A DNA stretch of 64,000 nt. It comes from JACQAP01 sp035275265. Lineage in GTDB: Bacteria; Pseudomonadota; Gammaproteobacteria; Burkholderiales; JACQAP01. The position numbers and the translations under genes are program-made. This document shows positions 1 through 9,763 of this stretch, in pieces (positions within the stretch are counted from its first letter, which is position 1; every line of letters starts with the position of its first letter). Below the pieces are notes generated by a model. That model was given only the letters and a program-made list of their open reading frames with translations, did no database searches and had not been told where the DNA came from. The stretch is from positions 248,001-312,000 of the forward strand of contig DATENC010000011.1 in NCBI GenBank assembly GCA_035275265.1, read 5' to 3'.

Positions 1-3000
1 CGCGCTTCATCACGCCGTACCAGTCGAGCACCGCAGAGGTCGGCCACAGGTTCGGCTCCGCGGGTATCGAATCGAGCCAGTTCGGCTCAAGCGCCTGGTA
101 GCGCGACAGGGCTTCCAGCGCCGCCACTTTGCGAATCGTCAGGTCGGCAGTCGGCAACGGCGAATCGCGCGTCGCGCGGCCGGTGACGAAAGCGGTCAGC
201 GCGCCCTGCATTCTGCCGCGAGCACCCTCAGGCACGCTCCAGCCGGATTCGTGTGCGATGGCGAGGATATACGTAGTCAACGTGTCGCTTCCCGCACGTT
301 CCAGAGCAAAATATTTGGCAAAGCCGTCTCGATCGAGGAACGAGGGCAACTCATCCATTGCCCGTTGCCACAACGCCTGATCACGCAGCGCGACCGCGCG
401 CGAGATGCGCTGTTCGAGGCAGGTGTATGGATAGGCCGCCATGTATTCGCGTACGCCCGGCAACGGACCGGCGAGCTTCGGCGCCAGTGCGAGACTTATG
501 CCGCCGCGTTCCGGAAGTGCATCCTCCGGACGCTTGACCACTAGATGCATTGGCTGTTCGAGTTGCGTCAGCGTAGCCTGGAATGTGCGGACGGGTATCG
601 CCGCGATCACCTTCTGCGTCAGCTTGAGCCGGTCCGCGATCGACTTTTCCGACAGTTCCGCCGCTGTAATTTCCCAGCGCAAGACATCGACCTTCATGGG
701 AACGGTCGCCTGCCAGCCGACGTCGCGTGCTTGGCCGGCGGCAAGCGTCACGCGCACGGCCGGCAGCGCCTGGCCCTCCACGGTCCCGTTCAGTTCCACA
801 TCCATGACACGTTCCGAGGCGTTGCGAACGGTGAAGCGCGCGTCGAAACGGTCGCCCTCGCGCACCAGTGGCGGAAGACCGGAGAGCAGCATGAGGTCCT
901 GCGTGGCACGGATCGTCGTTTCACCGGTGCCGAACAACCCGGTGCCGGAATCCGCGACCGCGATGATGCGGAAGGAGGTAAGCGAATCCTTGAGCGGAAT
1001 GTCCACCACCGCCCTGCCCTTGGCGTCCAGTGGCACGCGTGCTTTCCACAGCAGCAGCGTGTCGAAAAGCTCCCTGGCGGTCTGGCGCCCGCCCCCGCCG
1101 CCCTGCGGCAATGCCTTGCGCCCGTAGTGGCGCTTGCCGACCACTTGCATTGCCGCCGTCGAGGTATCCACCTCGATTCCGCGCGGCCGCATCATCGCAT
1201 CCAGCAGTTTCCACGAGTCGTTGGGCAGTAGTTCCAGCAGGCCTTCATCGACCGCGGCGATCGCGACTTCACCGGACTTCACCGGCACCGGTTTACCGGC
1301 CGCGCGCTGCGTTACCTGCACGGTGACCTGCGCCTTCTCTCGCACCTTGTATGCCGGCTTGCCGGCGCTGACTCTCACGCGCAGTTCGTGTGCGCGCAAT
1401 CCGACACTGATCTCCGCCAGACCCATCTTGAAAGCCGGCTTCCCCAGGTCCACCATTGCCGTCGGCTGCAGATCCGCGATACGCCCACGCACCACCAGCA
1501 CCGACACAAAGATATTGGGCGCGTAATTCCCCTTGATCGGCACCTTCACTACCGGCGCGGTTCCTGAAAGCGGCTGCACGAACGATTCGACCACGCCCTC
1601 GCGCTCTATCGTGATCAATGCTGTCGCCTTCTGGAACGGCATGCGCACCTGCAACTGAGCGGTCTCGCCCGGTTCATAGCGCTTGCGCTCGGGGATCACG
1701 TCGATGCGGTCGTCGTTGCTCTGGTCGAACCACCACGCGTCCTTGCCTGCAACCCAGGCCGAGCCGTTGGCGTAGGCCAAGTTGCCGTCGCGGTCCTTGG
1801 TTTCCGCCGCCATGATGATATTGCCCGACACCGGCGGCTTCACCGCGCAGAACAGCCGCCCTCGTTCGTCGGTCTTGCCCGCGCAGGCAACGTCGAGAAG
1901 CTTCACCTCGGCGCCGCTTTCGTATCCATAAAAGCCGCCCACCAGGCGTTTTCTGTGCGTGAACATGTTGCGCACGAAAAGCTGGACTTTTACCTGCTGG
2001 TTCCTGACGGGCTTGCCGGCGAGATCAAGCGCGATCACCTGGAACTTGAGCTGGTCCTGCGACAGCGCCCAGGAATCCGGCTTGATGCCGAGGATCACTT
2101 TCGACGGCCACAGCGAAACTCTTGTCGAAGTGGTCAGCACTTCGCCGTTCGGATCCGAATATTCCATTTCGGCGTTCAGGTCCTGCGGACTATCGCTGGC
2201 GGGTATCCCCGGCATGGTCACGCGCGCCGAGCCGGTGGCGTCGAGGTCCAGGGCAATGGACTTGAGCGGCCGCACGCCGCTGCCCGGCACCGACGGCACG
2301 GGTGATTCAGCGTCCGTGTCCTCGAGTTCGTACTCGTCGGCAAACCACTGATAGCCGCCCTGCTGCTCGATACCCGCGACCACTTTGCCGTTGGCGAAGG
2401 TAAAGCCGTCGTAGTCGCGAAAGCTAACGCTTTTCGGGCGTACCACCGCGCGCACTTTCACCGGCGCGCGGCCGGCGCCGCCGCCGGACAAATAACGCAA
2501 GCCCAGATCCAGATTCACGCTTTCCGGTTTCACCTGCGGCGCTTTGGGTCCGGATATCTCCGCCTTCATCAGCGGCACCCGGAATTCCTCGATTCGGAAA
2601 TTGCCTGACATGCGGGTGCTTCCGCGCGAACCCGGCTTCGCGTCCAGCGTGTCGATCATCAATACCGAGTAGCTGCCTTTTTTCGCGCCTTCGGGGATTT
2701 TCCAGGCGGTTTCCGCGGTGCTGCGCGGGTCCCAGGTCAGAGGCACTTCGTATTTTTCGTCCGAGCCCTGGTGCTGGATCACGACCTTCTTCGGAAGACC
2801 GTCCACCGGAACGAACGCGAAGCCCTTGGCTCCGTGCCTGCGATAGAAGTGCTTCATGCTCACGGTTTCACCCGCGCGCAGCAAGGTACGATCGAAGACC
2901 GTCGTGGCGATGTACGGGCCGGCGAAACTTCCGGCACGCAGATTGAAGCGCCAGCGTGAGATCCCTTCGTTCCAGTCCGACAGGACGAACGACAGGTCAT

Positions 3001-4924
3001 CGCCCGCGCGCGCCGAGGCTACCAGTTGCTTGTCGTAATCTGTCAGGCATGCTGGCAGACGCTCGCGCTCGGGCAATACCGACGCAATACGGGCGCGGCC
3101 CTGCGCGTCGGTCTGTCCGCGGTAATACACCTTGCCGCTGCAATCCTGGATCGCCACCTGTGCGTTGGGCACCGGGACGCTGGTATCCAGCGTGGTAACC
3201 CAGACCAGCGAGACTTCGCGGCCCCACTTGAAATGAACCGCAAGATTGGTTACGAGCGCCGCCGACTGTATGTAGTACGGCTTGCTGCGCGCCTTGAGCA
3301 ATGCCGCGCCGAGCCGCGGGCTCGCCATTTCAACCACGTAGAACCCGGGTTTTTTCAAAGGTATGCCGACCACTTCGAAGGCACGCGCGCCCTGCGGCTT
3401 GGGCACGTGCATGCGGCGGATGCGGTCGCGTTCGTTGAATATCGACGACTGCCCCACCTGGTATTCGAGCACCCTCTCCTGCTTCTTCTCGTCGTATCCC
3501 CAGCGATCGTGCTCCATCTTTCCAAGGCGCTTCATCCATTCCAGCATCGCCATTACATCGCCGTCCGCTACTCGCGAAAAACTGCCGGGCACCGAACTGT
3601 CCTCGTCGTGCTTCGAGTCGTCGAGTTTTTTCTTGAGCCAGTTGATCGCCTGGTCGGCGCGGTCAGCCGCTTCCGCGGCAGCATCATCCTGCTTTCCGGT
3701 CTTGATCATGCGCGTCTCGACCAATGCTTCCAGGTTGCGCAGCGTCACTGGCATCATCCCGTCACCCTTGAGTTCGATGATGCCGAAGCGCGCCGGAAAC
3801 TTGGCCAGCGGTGGGTACTCGTCGGTGCGTACCTGCAGCGGAAAGCGCTTCTGGTTGGCGAGTTTGCGCCCGGCGTCATCGGTCACTTCCGCCGGAATCT
3901 CGAGCATGAACTGCGCACGCTCGGGAAACGGGCCGGTAAAACTTACTTGCTCGACGAAATCGGCGGCGTTTCGCGCATCCGCCAACTCGGCGGGATAGGC
4001 CTTCCCAGCCACGGTCCTGAGCGTGATTCTCTCGGCCGTGGCCCGTGCGACCGGCGCGGTGAACGAAAGCCGCATCGGCATGATCGGCAGGCACTGCGCA
4101 TCTTTGTTGACCCGATCGCAGGTGAACCTGGCCTGGAAAGTATCGCGAACCCGGTAGGCAATGGTCTGGTCTTGGCTGGTAGCCACGCCGTTCCCCGATA
4201 CGATTCCGCTGCCCCACACCAGCCGGATTTCAGCGTTGTTCGGCAGCCGCCGCTTGCACTGCACCACAGCGATGGGCAGTCCGTCCACGTCTGCTTTCCT
4301 GAGCATCTTGTCCGTGCGTGTGCCGCGCAACAGGGATTGAGCAATTCGATGCACGAAGTCCTTGCGCGCTTCGAGCACCACGCGGCGATCGTCACCGGCG
4401 AGCACGCGCACGTCGACCCGCTCGGTGACGCCTTTGATATCGCAGTAAGCGTTGGCGGCGATGGATTCATCGGTTGCCGCGGCGTCGAGGCCGAGGATGA
4501 AGATCTGCTCTTCGTCAACCGGCACGCCTTCGTACGGCAGCGCTTCCAAGATCGCCGGCCCGCCGGTGGAAAACTCGAAGGCGTGTCCACCTTCGACCTC
4601 GCCGCCGGCCAACGAAACAAGATCGACTTTCAAACGAAAACTGCAGCGCACTCCGGCGGGCAGATCGCGGCCGAAGTCGTACACCCAGTTCTTCTGGTCT
4701 GCCCAGCGCGCAGTCCCGGGCTCGGGACATTCGATATCGAAAGGTTCGGGCAGGCGCGGATCGCCGAACGCAACCATGGGCTCGGAAAAACGCACCGCCA
4801 CCTGGCGCACACCCTTGACCTCGCCCTGCGGCGAGAACACTTCCACCTGTGCCGCCCAGGTCGCGCCGGCCGTCAACAGCATCAGGATCGCCGTCCAGGT
4901 CGCCTTCATCCCTCCACGCACCAT
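1..4924 (-). CDS. Alpha-2-macroglobulin family protein, C-terminus cut by window edge
   Basis: Large periplasmic protease trap of the bacterial alpha-2-macroglobulin family. The frame is open from the start to base 1 (about 1640 residues) and continues off the window. The N-terminus has a signal peptide (MKATWTAILMLLTAGATWA), so the mature protein starts near residue 25. A thioester motif Cys-Leu-Glu-Gln is encoded at 421-410, about residue 1502, in the context YTCLEQR, as in thioester-containing family members that capture proteases covalently. The C-terminal receptor-like part is missing from view. The start at 4924 has GGAG nine bases upstream; ATGs at 4909 and 4939 are alternatives. No stop-delimited ORF exists because the gene leaves the window; the long plus-strand ORFs here are shadows. 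The neighbour upstream is separated by a terminator, so this gene is probably transcribed on its own. Confidence 0.88.
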   Translation of the reverse strand, partial: MVRGGMKATWTAILMLLTAGATWAAQVEVFSPQGEVKGVRQVAVRFSEPMVAFGDPRLPEPFDIECPEPGTARWADQKNWVYDFGRDLPAGVRCSFRLKVDLVSLAGGEVEGGHAFEFSTGGPAILEALPYEGVPVDEEQIFILGLDAAATDESIAANAYCDIKGVTERVDVRVLAGDDRRVVLEARKDFVHRIAQSLLRGTRTDKMLRKADVDGLPIAVVQCKRRLPNNAEIRLVWGSGIVSGNGVATSQDQTIAYRVRDTFQARFTCDRVNKDAQCLPIMPMRLSFTAPVARATAERITLRTVAGKAYPAELADARNAADFVEQVSFTGPFPERAQFMLEIPAEVTDDAGRKLANQKRFPLQVRTDEYPPLAKFPARFGIIELKGDGMMPVTLRNLEALVETRMIKTGKQDDAAAEAADRADQAINWLKKKLDDSKHDEDSSVPGSFSRVADGDVMAMLEWMKRLGKMEHDRWGYDEKKQERVLEYQVGQSSIFNERDRIRRMHVPKPQGARAFEVVGIPLKKPGFYVVEMASPRLGAALLKARSKPYYIQSAALVTNLAVHFKWGREVSLVWVTTLDTSVPVPNAQVAIQDCSGKVYYRGQTDAQGRARIASVLPERERLPACLTDYDKQLVASARAGDDLSFVLSDWNEGISRWRFNLRAGSFAGPYIATTVFDRTLLRAGETVSMKHFYRRHGAKGFAFVPVDGLPKKVVIQHQGSDEKYEVPLTWDPRSTAETAWKIPEGAKKGSYSVLMIDTLDAKPGSRGSTRMSGNFRIEEFRVPLMKAEISGPKAPQVKPESVNLDLGLRYLSGGGAGRAPVKVRAVVRPKSVSFRDYDGFTFANGKVVAGIEQQGGYQWFADEYELEDTDAESPVPSVPGSGVRPLKSIALDLDATGSARVTMPGIPASDSPQDLNAEMEYSDPNGEVLTTSTRVSLWPSKVILGIKPDSWALSQDQLKFQVIALDLAGKPVRNQQVKVQLFVRNMFTHRKRLVGGFYGYESGAEVKLLDVACAGKTDERGRLFCAVKPPVSGNIIMAAETKDRDGNLAYANGSAWVAGKDAWWFDQSNDDRIDVIPERKRYEPGETAQLQVRMPFQKATALITIEREGVVESFVQPLSGTAPVVKVPIKGNYAPNIFVSVLVVRGRIADLQPTAMVDLGKPAFKMGLAEISVGLRAHELRVRVSAGKPAYKVREKAQVTVQVTQRAAGKPVPVKSGEVAIAAVDEGLLELLPNDSWKLLDAMMRPRGIEVDTSTAAMQVVGKRHYGRKALPQGGGGGRQTARELFDTLLLWKARVPLDAKGRAVVDIPLKDSLTSFRIIAVADSGTGLFGTGETTIRATQDLMLLSGLPPLVREGDRFDARFTVRNASERVMDVELNGTVEGQALPAVRVTLAAGQARDVGWQATVPMKVDVLRWEITAAELSEKSIADRLKLTQKVIAAIPVRTFQATLTQLEQPMHLVVKRPEDALPERGGISLALAPKLAGPLPGVREYMAAYPYTCLEQRISRAVALRDQALWQRAMDELPSFLDRDGFAKYFALERAGSDTLTTYILAIAHESGWSVPEGARGRMQGALTAFVTGRATRDSPLPTADLTIRKVAALEALSRYQALEPNWLDSIPAEPNLWPTSAVLDWYGVMKR

Positions 4925-5018
4925 GCGTTCGATCTCCATGGGCTGATTTCCGGTCTGCTCCATCGCGCCAAAGCTGCCCTAATAGTAGGGGGCGAAGGAA
5001 ACGCGGGCAATAGAAATG

Positions 5019-5042
5019 AAAAAACCGCCTGGACGGCGGCCT
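5019..5042 (-). terminator. Rho-independent terminator after the 134-aa exported protein
   Basis: On the minus strand the bases read CCGCC-GTCCA-GGCGG followed directly by TTTTTT (stem 5039-5035 with 5029-5025). It lies about 32 bases beyond the stop of the gene at 5074 and separates it from the alpha-2-macroglobulin gene. Confidence 0.7.
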
Positions 5043-5073
5043 TTCCGGACTTGCATGCAGCTGCGTTCGCGCT

Positions 5074-5478
5074 TCAGATCCTGTTCAGCAAGCCGCAAAC
5101 GACTTCCAGCGTAGACTCCGCATGACTGTTGTGGCGGACCTCTTCCCACATGCGCTGCTTCATCGGACCGGAGGACCAGACCACCTCGCCGTTCTCGCCG
5201 ATCATGTCGATGCGCGTGACGCGATTGATGCGACGGGCGCAATCCAGTTCGATGGTGCCGACGGTTTCCTTGAACGTGGTCGGATGGCCTCCGAAGTTGT
5301 CCGTAAGCACGTGGGTGTAGATGCCGCGCTTCTGCACGCTCACGTTCTCGCCATCGACGCTGATCGAGTCCACGTCAATGTAGTACTTCGCTTCGGTATC
5401 TACTCCGACTTCAACCCACTCGGCCGCGCTTGCTGCCTCCGCGACCAACGCCAAGCCGATCAGCCAAGCCCGATCCAT
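5074..5478 (-). CDS. Exported small protein, surface-adhesin E-like
   Basis: 134 residues with a short signal peptide (MDRAWLIGLALVAEAASA) and a compact beta-rich mature part. The pattern (EWVEVGVDTEAKYYIDVDSI, then a two-cysteine core at DCARRINR and VVCGLL) resembles the surface-adhesin protein E-like domain found in many betaproteobacterial exported proteins of unknown role; this match is from memory and moderate. The start has GGGAG six bases upstream. It lies 18 bases downstream of the transglutaminase gene stop, on the same strand, so it could be the last gene of the Anbu operon, and is followed by its own terminator. Confidence 0.7.
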   Translation of the reverse strand: MDRAWLIGLALVAEAASAAEWVEVGVDTEAKYYIDVDSISVDGENVSVQKRGIYTHVLTDNFGGHPTTFKETVGTIELDCARRINRVTRIDMIGENGEVVWSSGPMKQRMWEEVRHNSHAESTLEVVCGLLNRI

Positions 5479-5496
5479 GTGCTCTCCCGCTCCGGA

Positions 5497-8400
5497 CTAT
5501 TGTTGCTGCTGCGCCTGGGGCGGCGCCGCGGCGAAAGTCACAGCGTAATCCGGCTGGCGCCGCAGGTCGAGAGTCAGCGGAAAATCCGCCGACCGCACTT
5601 CGGGTTTGACCGTCACCGGTCCCGGCGTGTGCCCCTGCGGCATGAACCGGGCCACGCGCCGCGCCTCAGCCGCGTTGGCATTCACCGGCAGTTTTTCGTA
5701 GCTGCGCCCGCCCGGGTGCGACACGTGGTAAGTGCATCCGCCGATCGCGCGCTCGCTCCATTGATCGACGACGTCGAATACGAGCGGCGCATTCACGCCG
5801 ATGGTCGGATGCAGAGCAGATGGCGGCTCCCAAGCCTTGTAACGCACACCACCGATATATTCGCCGCGAGTGCCGGTCGGGGTCAGCGGGACGACCCGGC
5901 TATTGCAGGTCACGGCGTAACGTTCGGGAACCATATTGCTGATCTTCACTTGCATGCGTTCGACTGAAGAATCGACGTAGCGAGACGTTCCGCGGGTCGC
6001 GGCTTCCTCGCCGAGCACATGCCAGGGTTCGAGCGCCTGGCGCAGTTCCAGTTGCATTCCATCGCAGTCGAGGGTGCCGTAGCGCGGAAACCGGAATTCG
6101 AGGAACGGGGCGAACCAGGCCTGTTCAAATGCGTAACCGGCATCGCGCAGATCAGCGATGACATCCTTCATGTCTTCGGCGACGAAATGCGCCAGCATGA
6201 AACGATCGTGCAGGCTGGTGCCCCAAGCGACCAGATTCCCGGAATACGGGGTTTTCCAGAAACGCGCGATCAGCGCGCGCAGCAGCAGCATTTGCGTCAG
6301 GCTCATCTGCCAGTGCGGCGGCATTTCGAAAGCGCGAAACTCCAGCAGCCCGAGTCTTCCCGCCGGCCCGTCGGGAGAGTAGAGCTTGTCGATCGAGAAT
6401 TCGGCGCGGTGAGTATTGCCGGTGACGTCCACCAGTAGGTTGCGCAGCAACCGGTCCACCAGCCACGGCTGCGGCACTTCCTCGCCGGGCTTGGCTTTCC
6501 TCTCCATCTGCTGAAAGGCGATCTCGAGTTCGTACAGATTGTCGTCGCGCGCCTCGTCCACCCGCGGCGCCTGGCTGGTCGGGCCGATGAACATGCCAGA
6601 GAACAAATACGACAACGCCGGATGGTTCTGCCAGTAGGTGATCAGGCTGCGCAGCAGGTCCGGGCGTCGCAACAGCGGACTGTCCGCCGGGGTGATCCCA
6701 CCGATGGTCACATGGTTGCCGCCCCCGGTGCCGGTGTGCCGGCCGTCGAGCATGAATTTCTCGGTGCCGAGCCGGGTCAGCCGCGCGTGCTCGTACAGTG
6801 CCCTGGTGTTGGCGCTTAGTTCGTCCCAGGTCTGGGCCGGATGAATGTTGACTTCGATCACACCGGGATCGGGTGTGACCGCAAGGCGCCGGATGCGTGG
6901 ATCGAATGGCGGTGCATAACCCTCCAGCATGACCGGCATGTTGAGCTCGGCCGCGGTGGCCTCGACAGCGGCAACCAACTCGATCCAGTCTTCGACCGCG
7001 GACAGCGGCGGGAAAAACACATGCAGCCGTCCATCCCGAGCTTGCACGCAAAGCGCGGTATGAATGATCTCGATCGCCGATTTGCCGATCTCGAGTTTCA
7101 GAGGTTTGGGTTTCTTTGCCTTCACCGCGACTTCCCCTGCCGGTTCGTGGAGCTCTTCGCGCTCCTCAAACGGATCGCGCGCATGGCGCGGATCGATATC
7201 CTTGGGCGCGATCCATGGCAGCGAATCCAGCGGCAAGCGCAGGCCGATCGGGGAATCGCCGGCCAGCAGATACAAGTGTTCACGTTTGAGCGGCCACGGG
7301 CTGGACAACCATGCCGGCGTCTCCTGCACTCGCGGCCGTTGCGCGGGCTTCAGCGGCAACACGTAACCAACCTCCTTGCCGAGTTCGCCATCGAGCAGCC
7401 GCGCCAGGCGTCTGCGGTCGAGCGATTCGACCAGATTCAGGTCCAGCGGATCGACATTGACGGGCAGTTTCTGCTCCTGCTGCACGGTCTGCCAGACATC
7501 TTCGTAGGCGGGAATCACGTAATCGGCATGCAGGCCGAGTTTTTCCGTGAGCGCAAGCGCAAAACGGCCCGCTACCTTTGCTTCGAATCCGTAATCCTTC
7601 GCATCCGCCGCGAGCAGCGCTCGATCCTTCCACAATGGTTTGCCGTCCGAGCGCCAGAAGCAGCTCAACGCCCAGCGCGGCAACGTCTCCCCCGGATACC
7701 ACTTCCCCTGGCCGAAATGCAACAGCCCTCCGGGGGAAAACTCGTTTTTGAGGCGCGCGAGCAGCGCGCCCGCGAGCTGGCGCTTTTTTTTGCCCAGTGC
7801 CCCTGTGTTCCACTCCACGCCGTCCATGTCGTCGATCGACACGAATGTCGGTTCGCCTCCCATGGTCAGTCGTACGTCCCATGCCGCGAGTTGACCGTCC
7901 ACTTTGTGCGCCAGCGTGTCGATGTCGGCCCATTGCTGGGTGGCATACGGCCTCGTGACACGCGGATCTTCATGGATGCGCCGGACTTCCATGTTGAAGC
8001 CGAACTGCACTCCGGCCACGTCGGCAAGACCAGTCACGGGGGCCGCGCTCGACGGCATGGCAGTGCAGGCAAGCGGGATGTGTCCTTCGCCCGCAAAGAG
8101 CCCCGAAGTCGGATCCAGCCCCACCCAACCAGCCCCGGGAATGTAGACCTCGGTCCATGCGTGCAGGTCGGTGAAGTCCTTCTCGGGCCCGCTCGGCCCG
8201 TCCAGCGCTCTGACATCGGCGGCAAGCTGGATGAGATAGCCGGACGCGAAGCGCGCCGCGAGGCCGAGATGTCGGAAAATCTGCACCAGCAGCCACGCGG
8301 AATCGCGGCACGAACCCCGGTGCATCGCGAGCGTCTCCTCGCACCTCTGTATGCCTGGCTCCAGACGCACGATGTAAGCGATGTCGAGCCGCAGGCGCGT

Positions 8401-8859
8401 GTTCGCGGCGACCAGCAGGTCCACGATGGCAAGCGGATGGCCAAGTGCTTCCTGTCTGAACCCGTTCAGCCAGTCCGAAAGCAGAGGCCCGGGCATCTCC
8501 GTTTCGAGAAAAGGCCGCAATTCGACTTTCAGTTGATCGGAATACTGGAACGGGTACTTCTCGGCATAGCTCTCGACGAAGAAGTCGAAAGGATTCACGA
8601 CCGTCATGTCGGCCACCAGGTCCACGACGATCGTCAGTTCCGTGCTTTTCTCCGGGAACACCGCGCGTGCCAGCCAGTTCCCGAACGGATCCTGCTGCCA
8701 ATTGACGAAGTGCCTGGCGGGCATGATCTTGAGCGAGTAACTGTTGATCGGCGTGCGGCAATGCGGTGCCGGGCGCAGGCGGATTTCGTGCGGGGAGAGA
8801 TTGACCGGGCGGTCGAAACGGTAGCGGGTCTCGTGGGTCAGCGCTACGCGGATTGTCAT
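5497..8859 (-). CDS. Transglutaminase / DUF2126 fusion protein of the Anbu cluster
   Basis: About 1120 residues, cytoplasmic (no signal peptide). Residues 1-85 look like the bacterial transglutaminase N-terminal domain. The transglutaminase core follows with Cys184 (RGSCRDSAW), His233 (DLHAWTEVY) and Asp249 (GLDPTSG), so the papain-like triad is complete. The remaining 800 residues are a DUF2126 region (MGGEPTFVSIDD, GTGGGNHVTIGG). In this family the protein travels with an alpha-E protein, a circularly permuted ATP-grasp and Anbu, all present here on the same strand. It presumably cleaves or transfers gamma-glutamyl or isopeptide bonds, but the substrate is unknown. The ATG at 8859 gives the usual N-terminus; a TTG at 8874 would add five residues. 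Neither has a good ribosome site. The stop codon is TAG. Confidence 0.9.
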   Translation of the reverse strand: MTIRVALTHETRYRFDRPVNLSPHEIRLRPAPHCRTPINSYSLKIMPARHFVNWQQDPFGNWLARAVFPEKSTELTIVVDLVADMTVVNPFDFFVESYAEKYPFQYSDQLKVELRPFLETEMPGPLLSDWLNGFRQEALGHPLAIVDLLVAANTRLRLDIAYIVRLEPGIQRCEETLAMHRGSCRDSAWLLVQIFRHLGLAARFASGYLIQLAADVRALDGPSGPEKDFTDLHAWTEVYIPGAGWVGLDPTSGLFAGEGHIPLACTAMPSSAAPVTGLADVAGVQFGFNMEVRRIHEDPRVTRPYATQQWADIDTLAHKVDGQLAAWDVRLTMGGEPTFVSIDDMDGVEWNTGALGKKKRQLAGALLARLKNEFSPGGLLHFGQGKWYPGETLPRWALSCFWRSDGKPLWKDRALLAADAKDYGFEAKVAGRFALALTEKLGLHADYVIPAYEDVWQTVQQEQKLPVNVDPLDLNLVESLDRRRLARLLDGELGKEVGYVLPLKPAQRPRVQETPAWLSSPWPLKREHLYLLAGDSPIGLRLPLDSLPWIAPKDIDPRHARDPFEEREELHEPAGEVAVKAKKPKPLKLEIGKSAIEIIHTALCVQARDGRLHVFFPPLSAVEDWIELVAAVEATAAELNMPVMLEGYAPPFDPRIRRLAVTPDPGVIEVNIHPAQTWDELSANTRALYEHARLTRLGTEKFMLDGRHTGTGGGNHVTIGGITPADSPLLRRPDLLRSLITYWQNHPALSYLFSGMFIGPTSQAPRVDEARDDNLYELEIAFQQMERKAKPGEEVPQPWLVDRLLRNLLVDVTGNTHRAEFSIDKLYSPDGPAGRLGLLEFRAFEMPPHWQMSLTQMLLLRALIARFWKTPYSGNLVAWGTSLHDRFMLAHFVAEDMKDVIADLRDAGYAFEQAWFAPFLEFRFPRYGTLDCDGMQLELRQALEPWHVLGEEAATRGTSRYVDSSVERMQVKISNMVPERYAVTCNSRVVPLTPTGTRGEYIGGVRYKAWEPPSALHPTIGVNAPLVFDVVDQWSERAIGGCTYHVSHPGGRSYEKLPVNANAAEARRVARFMPQGHTPGPVTVKPEVRSADFPLTLDLRRQPDYAVTFAAAPPQAQQQQ

Positions 8860-8865
8860 GAGAAA

Positions 8866-8964
8866 CGGTGACAAGTGAGGAGTGACAAGTGACTAAAGGA
8901 AGTGACAGGTGACGAGTGACAAGTGACGAGCAGAGAAGAAGCTCGGCCCTCGGCCCTCGCCCCT
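8866..8964. repeat. Intergenic 7-base repeat array A (Anbu operon)
   Basis: The left part (about 8867-8930) is a degenerate tandem of AGTGACA/AGTGACG units; after a short linker the right part (about 8944-8964) is a tandem of CGGCCCT / CGCCCCT units. It fills the whole spacer between the Anbu gene and the transglutaminase gene. Arrays B and C have the same layout: 7-base units first, then C-rich 7-base units. Confidence 0.7.
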
Positions 8965-8971
8965 GAATTCA

Positions 8972-9706
8972 TTACGACAGCCAATCGGGGTTGGGAAGTT
9001 CGGTAAACACGCGCCGCAGCCCGCTGCCCCAGCTATTGCGGATCATGGTGAAGTACGGGTCGCCCTCGCCGATGCGCTTCTGCACTCCCACGCGCAACGA
9101 ATCGCGCGGATACCACAACAGATCGATCGGCATCCCAACGGAGATGTTGCTGCGGATCGTCGAGTCGAACGAGATCAGCGCGCATTTCGCCGCTTCCTGG
9201 TAAGGCGTGGAACTCGTCAGCACGCGGTCGAGGATGGGTTTGCCATACTTGCTTTCGCCTACCTGGAAGTAAATGGTGTCCACGCTGGCCTCGATGAAAT
9301 TGCCCGCCGCGTAGATGTTGAAAAGGCGCGGATCCTCGCCCTTGATCTGGCCGCCCAGCAGAAGCGTGGCGCTGTAGTCGACGTTGTTCTGCGCAAGGTA
9401 CGGTCCATCGCGCTTCTGCACGTCGCGCAGCGCATCGCCCACGAGCGAGGCGACGTCGTAAAGACTTCCGACGTTCCAGATCGTGTTGGTCCCGGTTTCG
9501 GCGCTCTTGTGCCGGTCGAGGATGTTCATGACTCCCTGGGTCACGGCCAGATTCCCGGAGGAAAGGATGGTCAGCACGCGTTCATCTTTCTGCTCATAGA
9601 CCTTCAGCTTGCTGAAGGTTGCGATATGGTCCACCCCGGCATTGGTGCGCGAGTCGGATGCAAACAGCATCCCGGAGTCAAGCTTCAGTGCGACGCAGTA
9701 GGTCAT
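8972..9706 (-). CDS. Anbu (ancestral beta subunit), proteasome-type peptidase
   Basis: 244 residues, the usual length for Anbu (COG3484), the bacterial HslV/20S-beta relative. The second residue is threonine (MTYCVALKLDSGMLFASDSRTN), so removal of Met exposes the N-terminal nucleophile. The SDSRTNAGVDH block and the GGQIKGEDPRLFNIYAAGN core are typical of the Ntn-hydrolase fold. It acts in the cytoplasm as a ring-type peptidase; a cognate unfoldase is not known and none is encoded nearby. It sits between the alpha-E gene (58 bases upstream) and the transglutaminase gene, in the classic cluster order. The start codon is chosen because the nucleophile must follow it; the ribosome site is weak. 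Confidence 0.93.
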   Translation of the reverse strand: MTYCVALKLDSGMLFASDSRTNAGVDHIATFSKLKVYEQKDERVLTILSSGNLAVTQGVMNILDRHKSAETGTNTIWNVGSLYDVASLVGDALRDVQKRDGPYLAQNNVDYSATLLLGGQIKGEDPRLFNIYAAGNFIEASVDTIYFQVGESKYGKPILDRVLTSSTPYQEAAKCALISFDSTIRSNISVGMPIDLLWYPRDSLRVGVQKRIGEGDPYFTMIRNSWGSGLRRVFTELPNPDWLS

Positions 9707-9763
9707 GGAATGTCCGTCAGCCGGCTGGGATTCTGATAATACCTCAGCATACTCAGATGCCAG

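Noticed and set aside
3026..5125. 699-codon plus-strand ORF
   Set aside because: It is a shadow of the minus-strand alpha-2-macroglobulin gene; no ribosome site, no family resemblance and very His/Arg-rich composition.
6841..8871. 676-codon plus-strand ORF opposite the transglutaminase gene
   Set aside because: Antisense shadow of a gene with intact catalytic motifs; Arg/His-rich sequence without domains.
8866..8964. CRISPR array
   Set aside because: Repeats are 7 bases long and contiguous without spacers; no cas genes are present.
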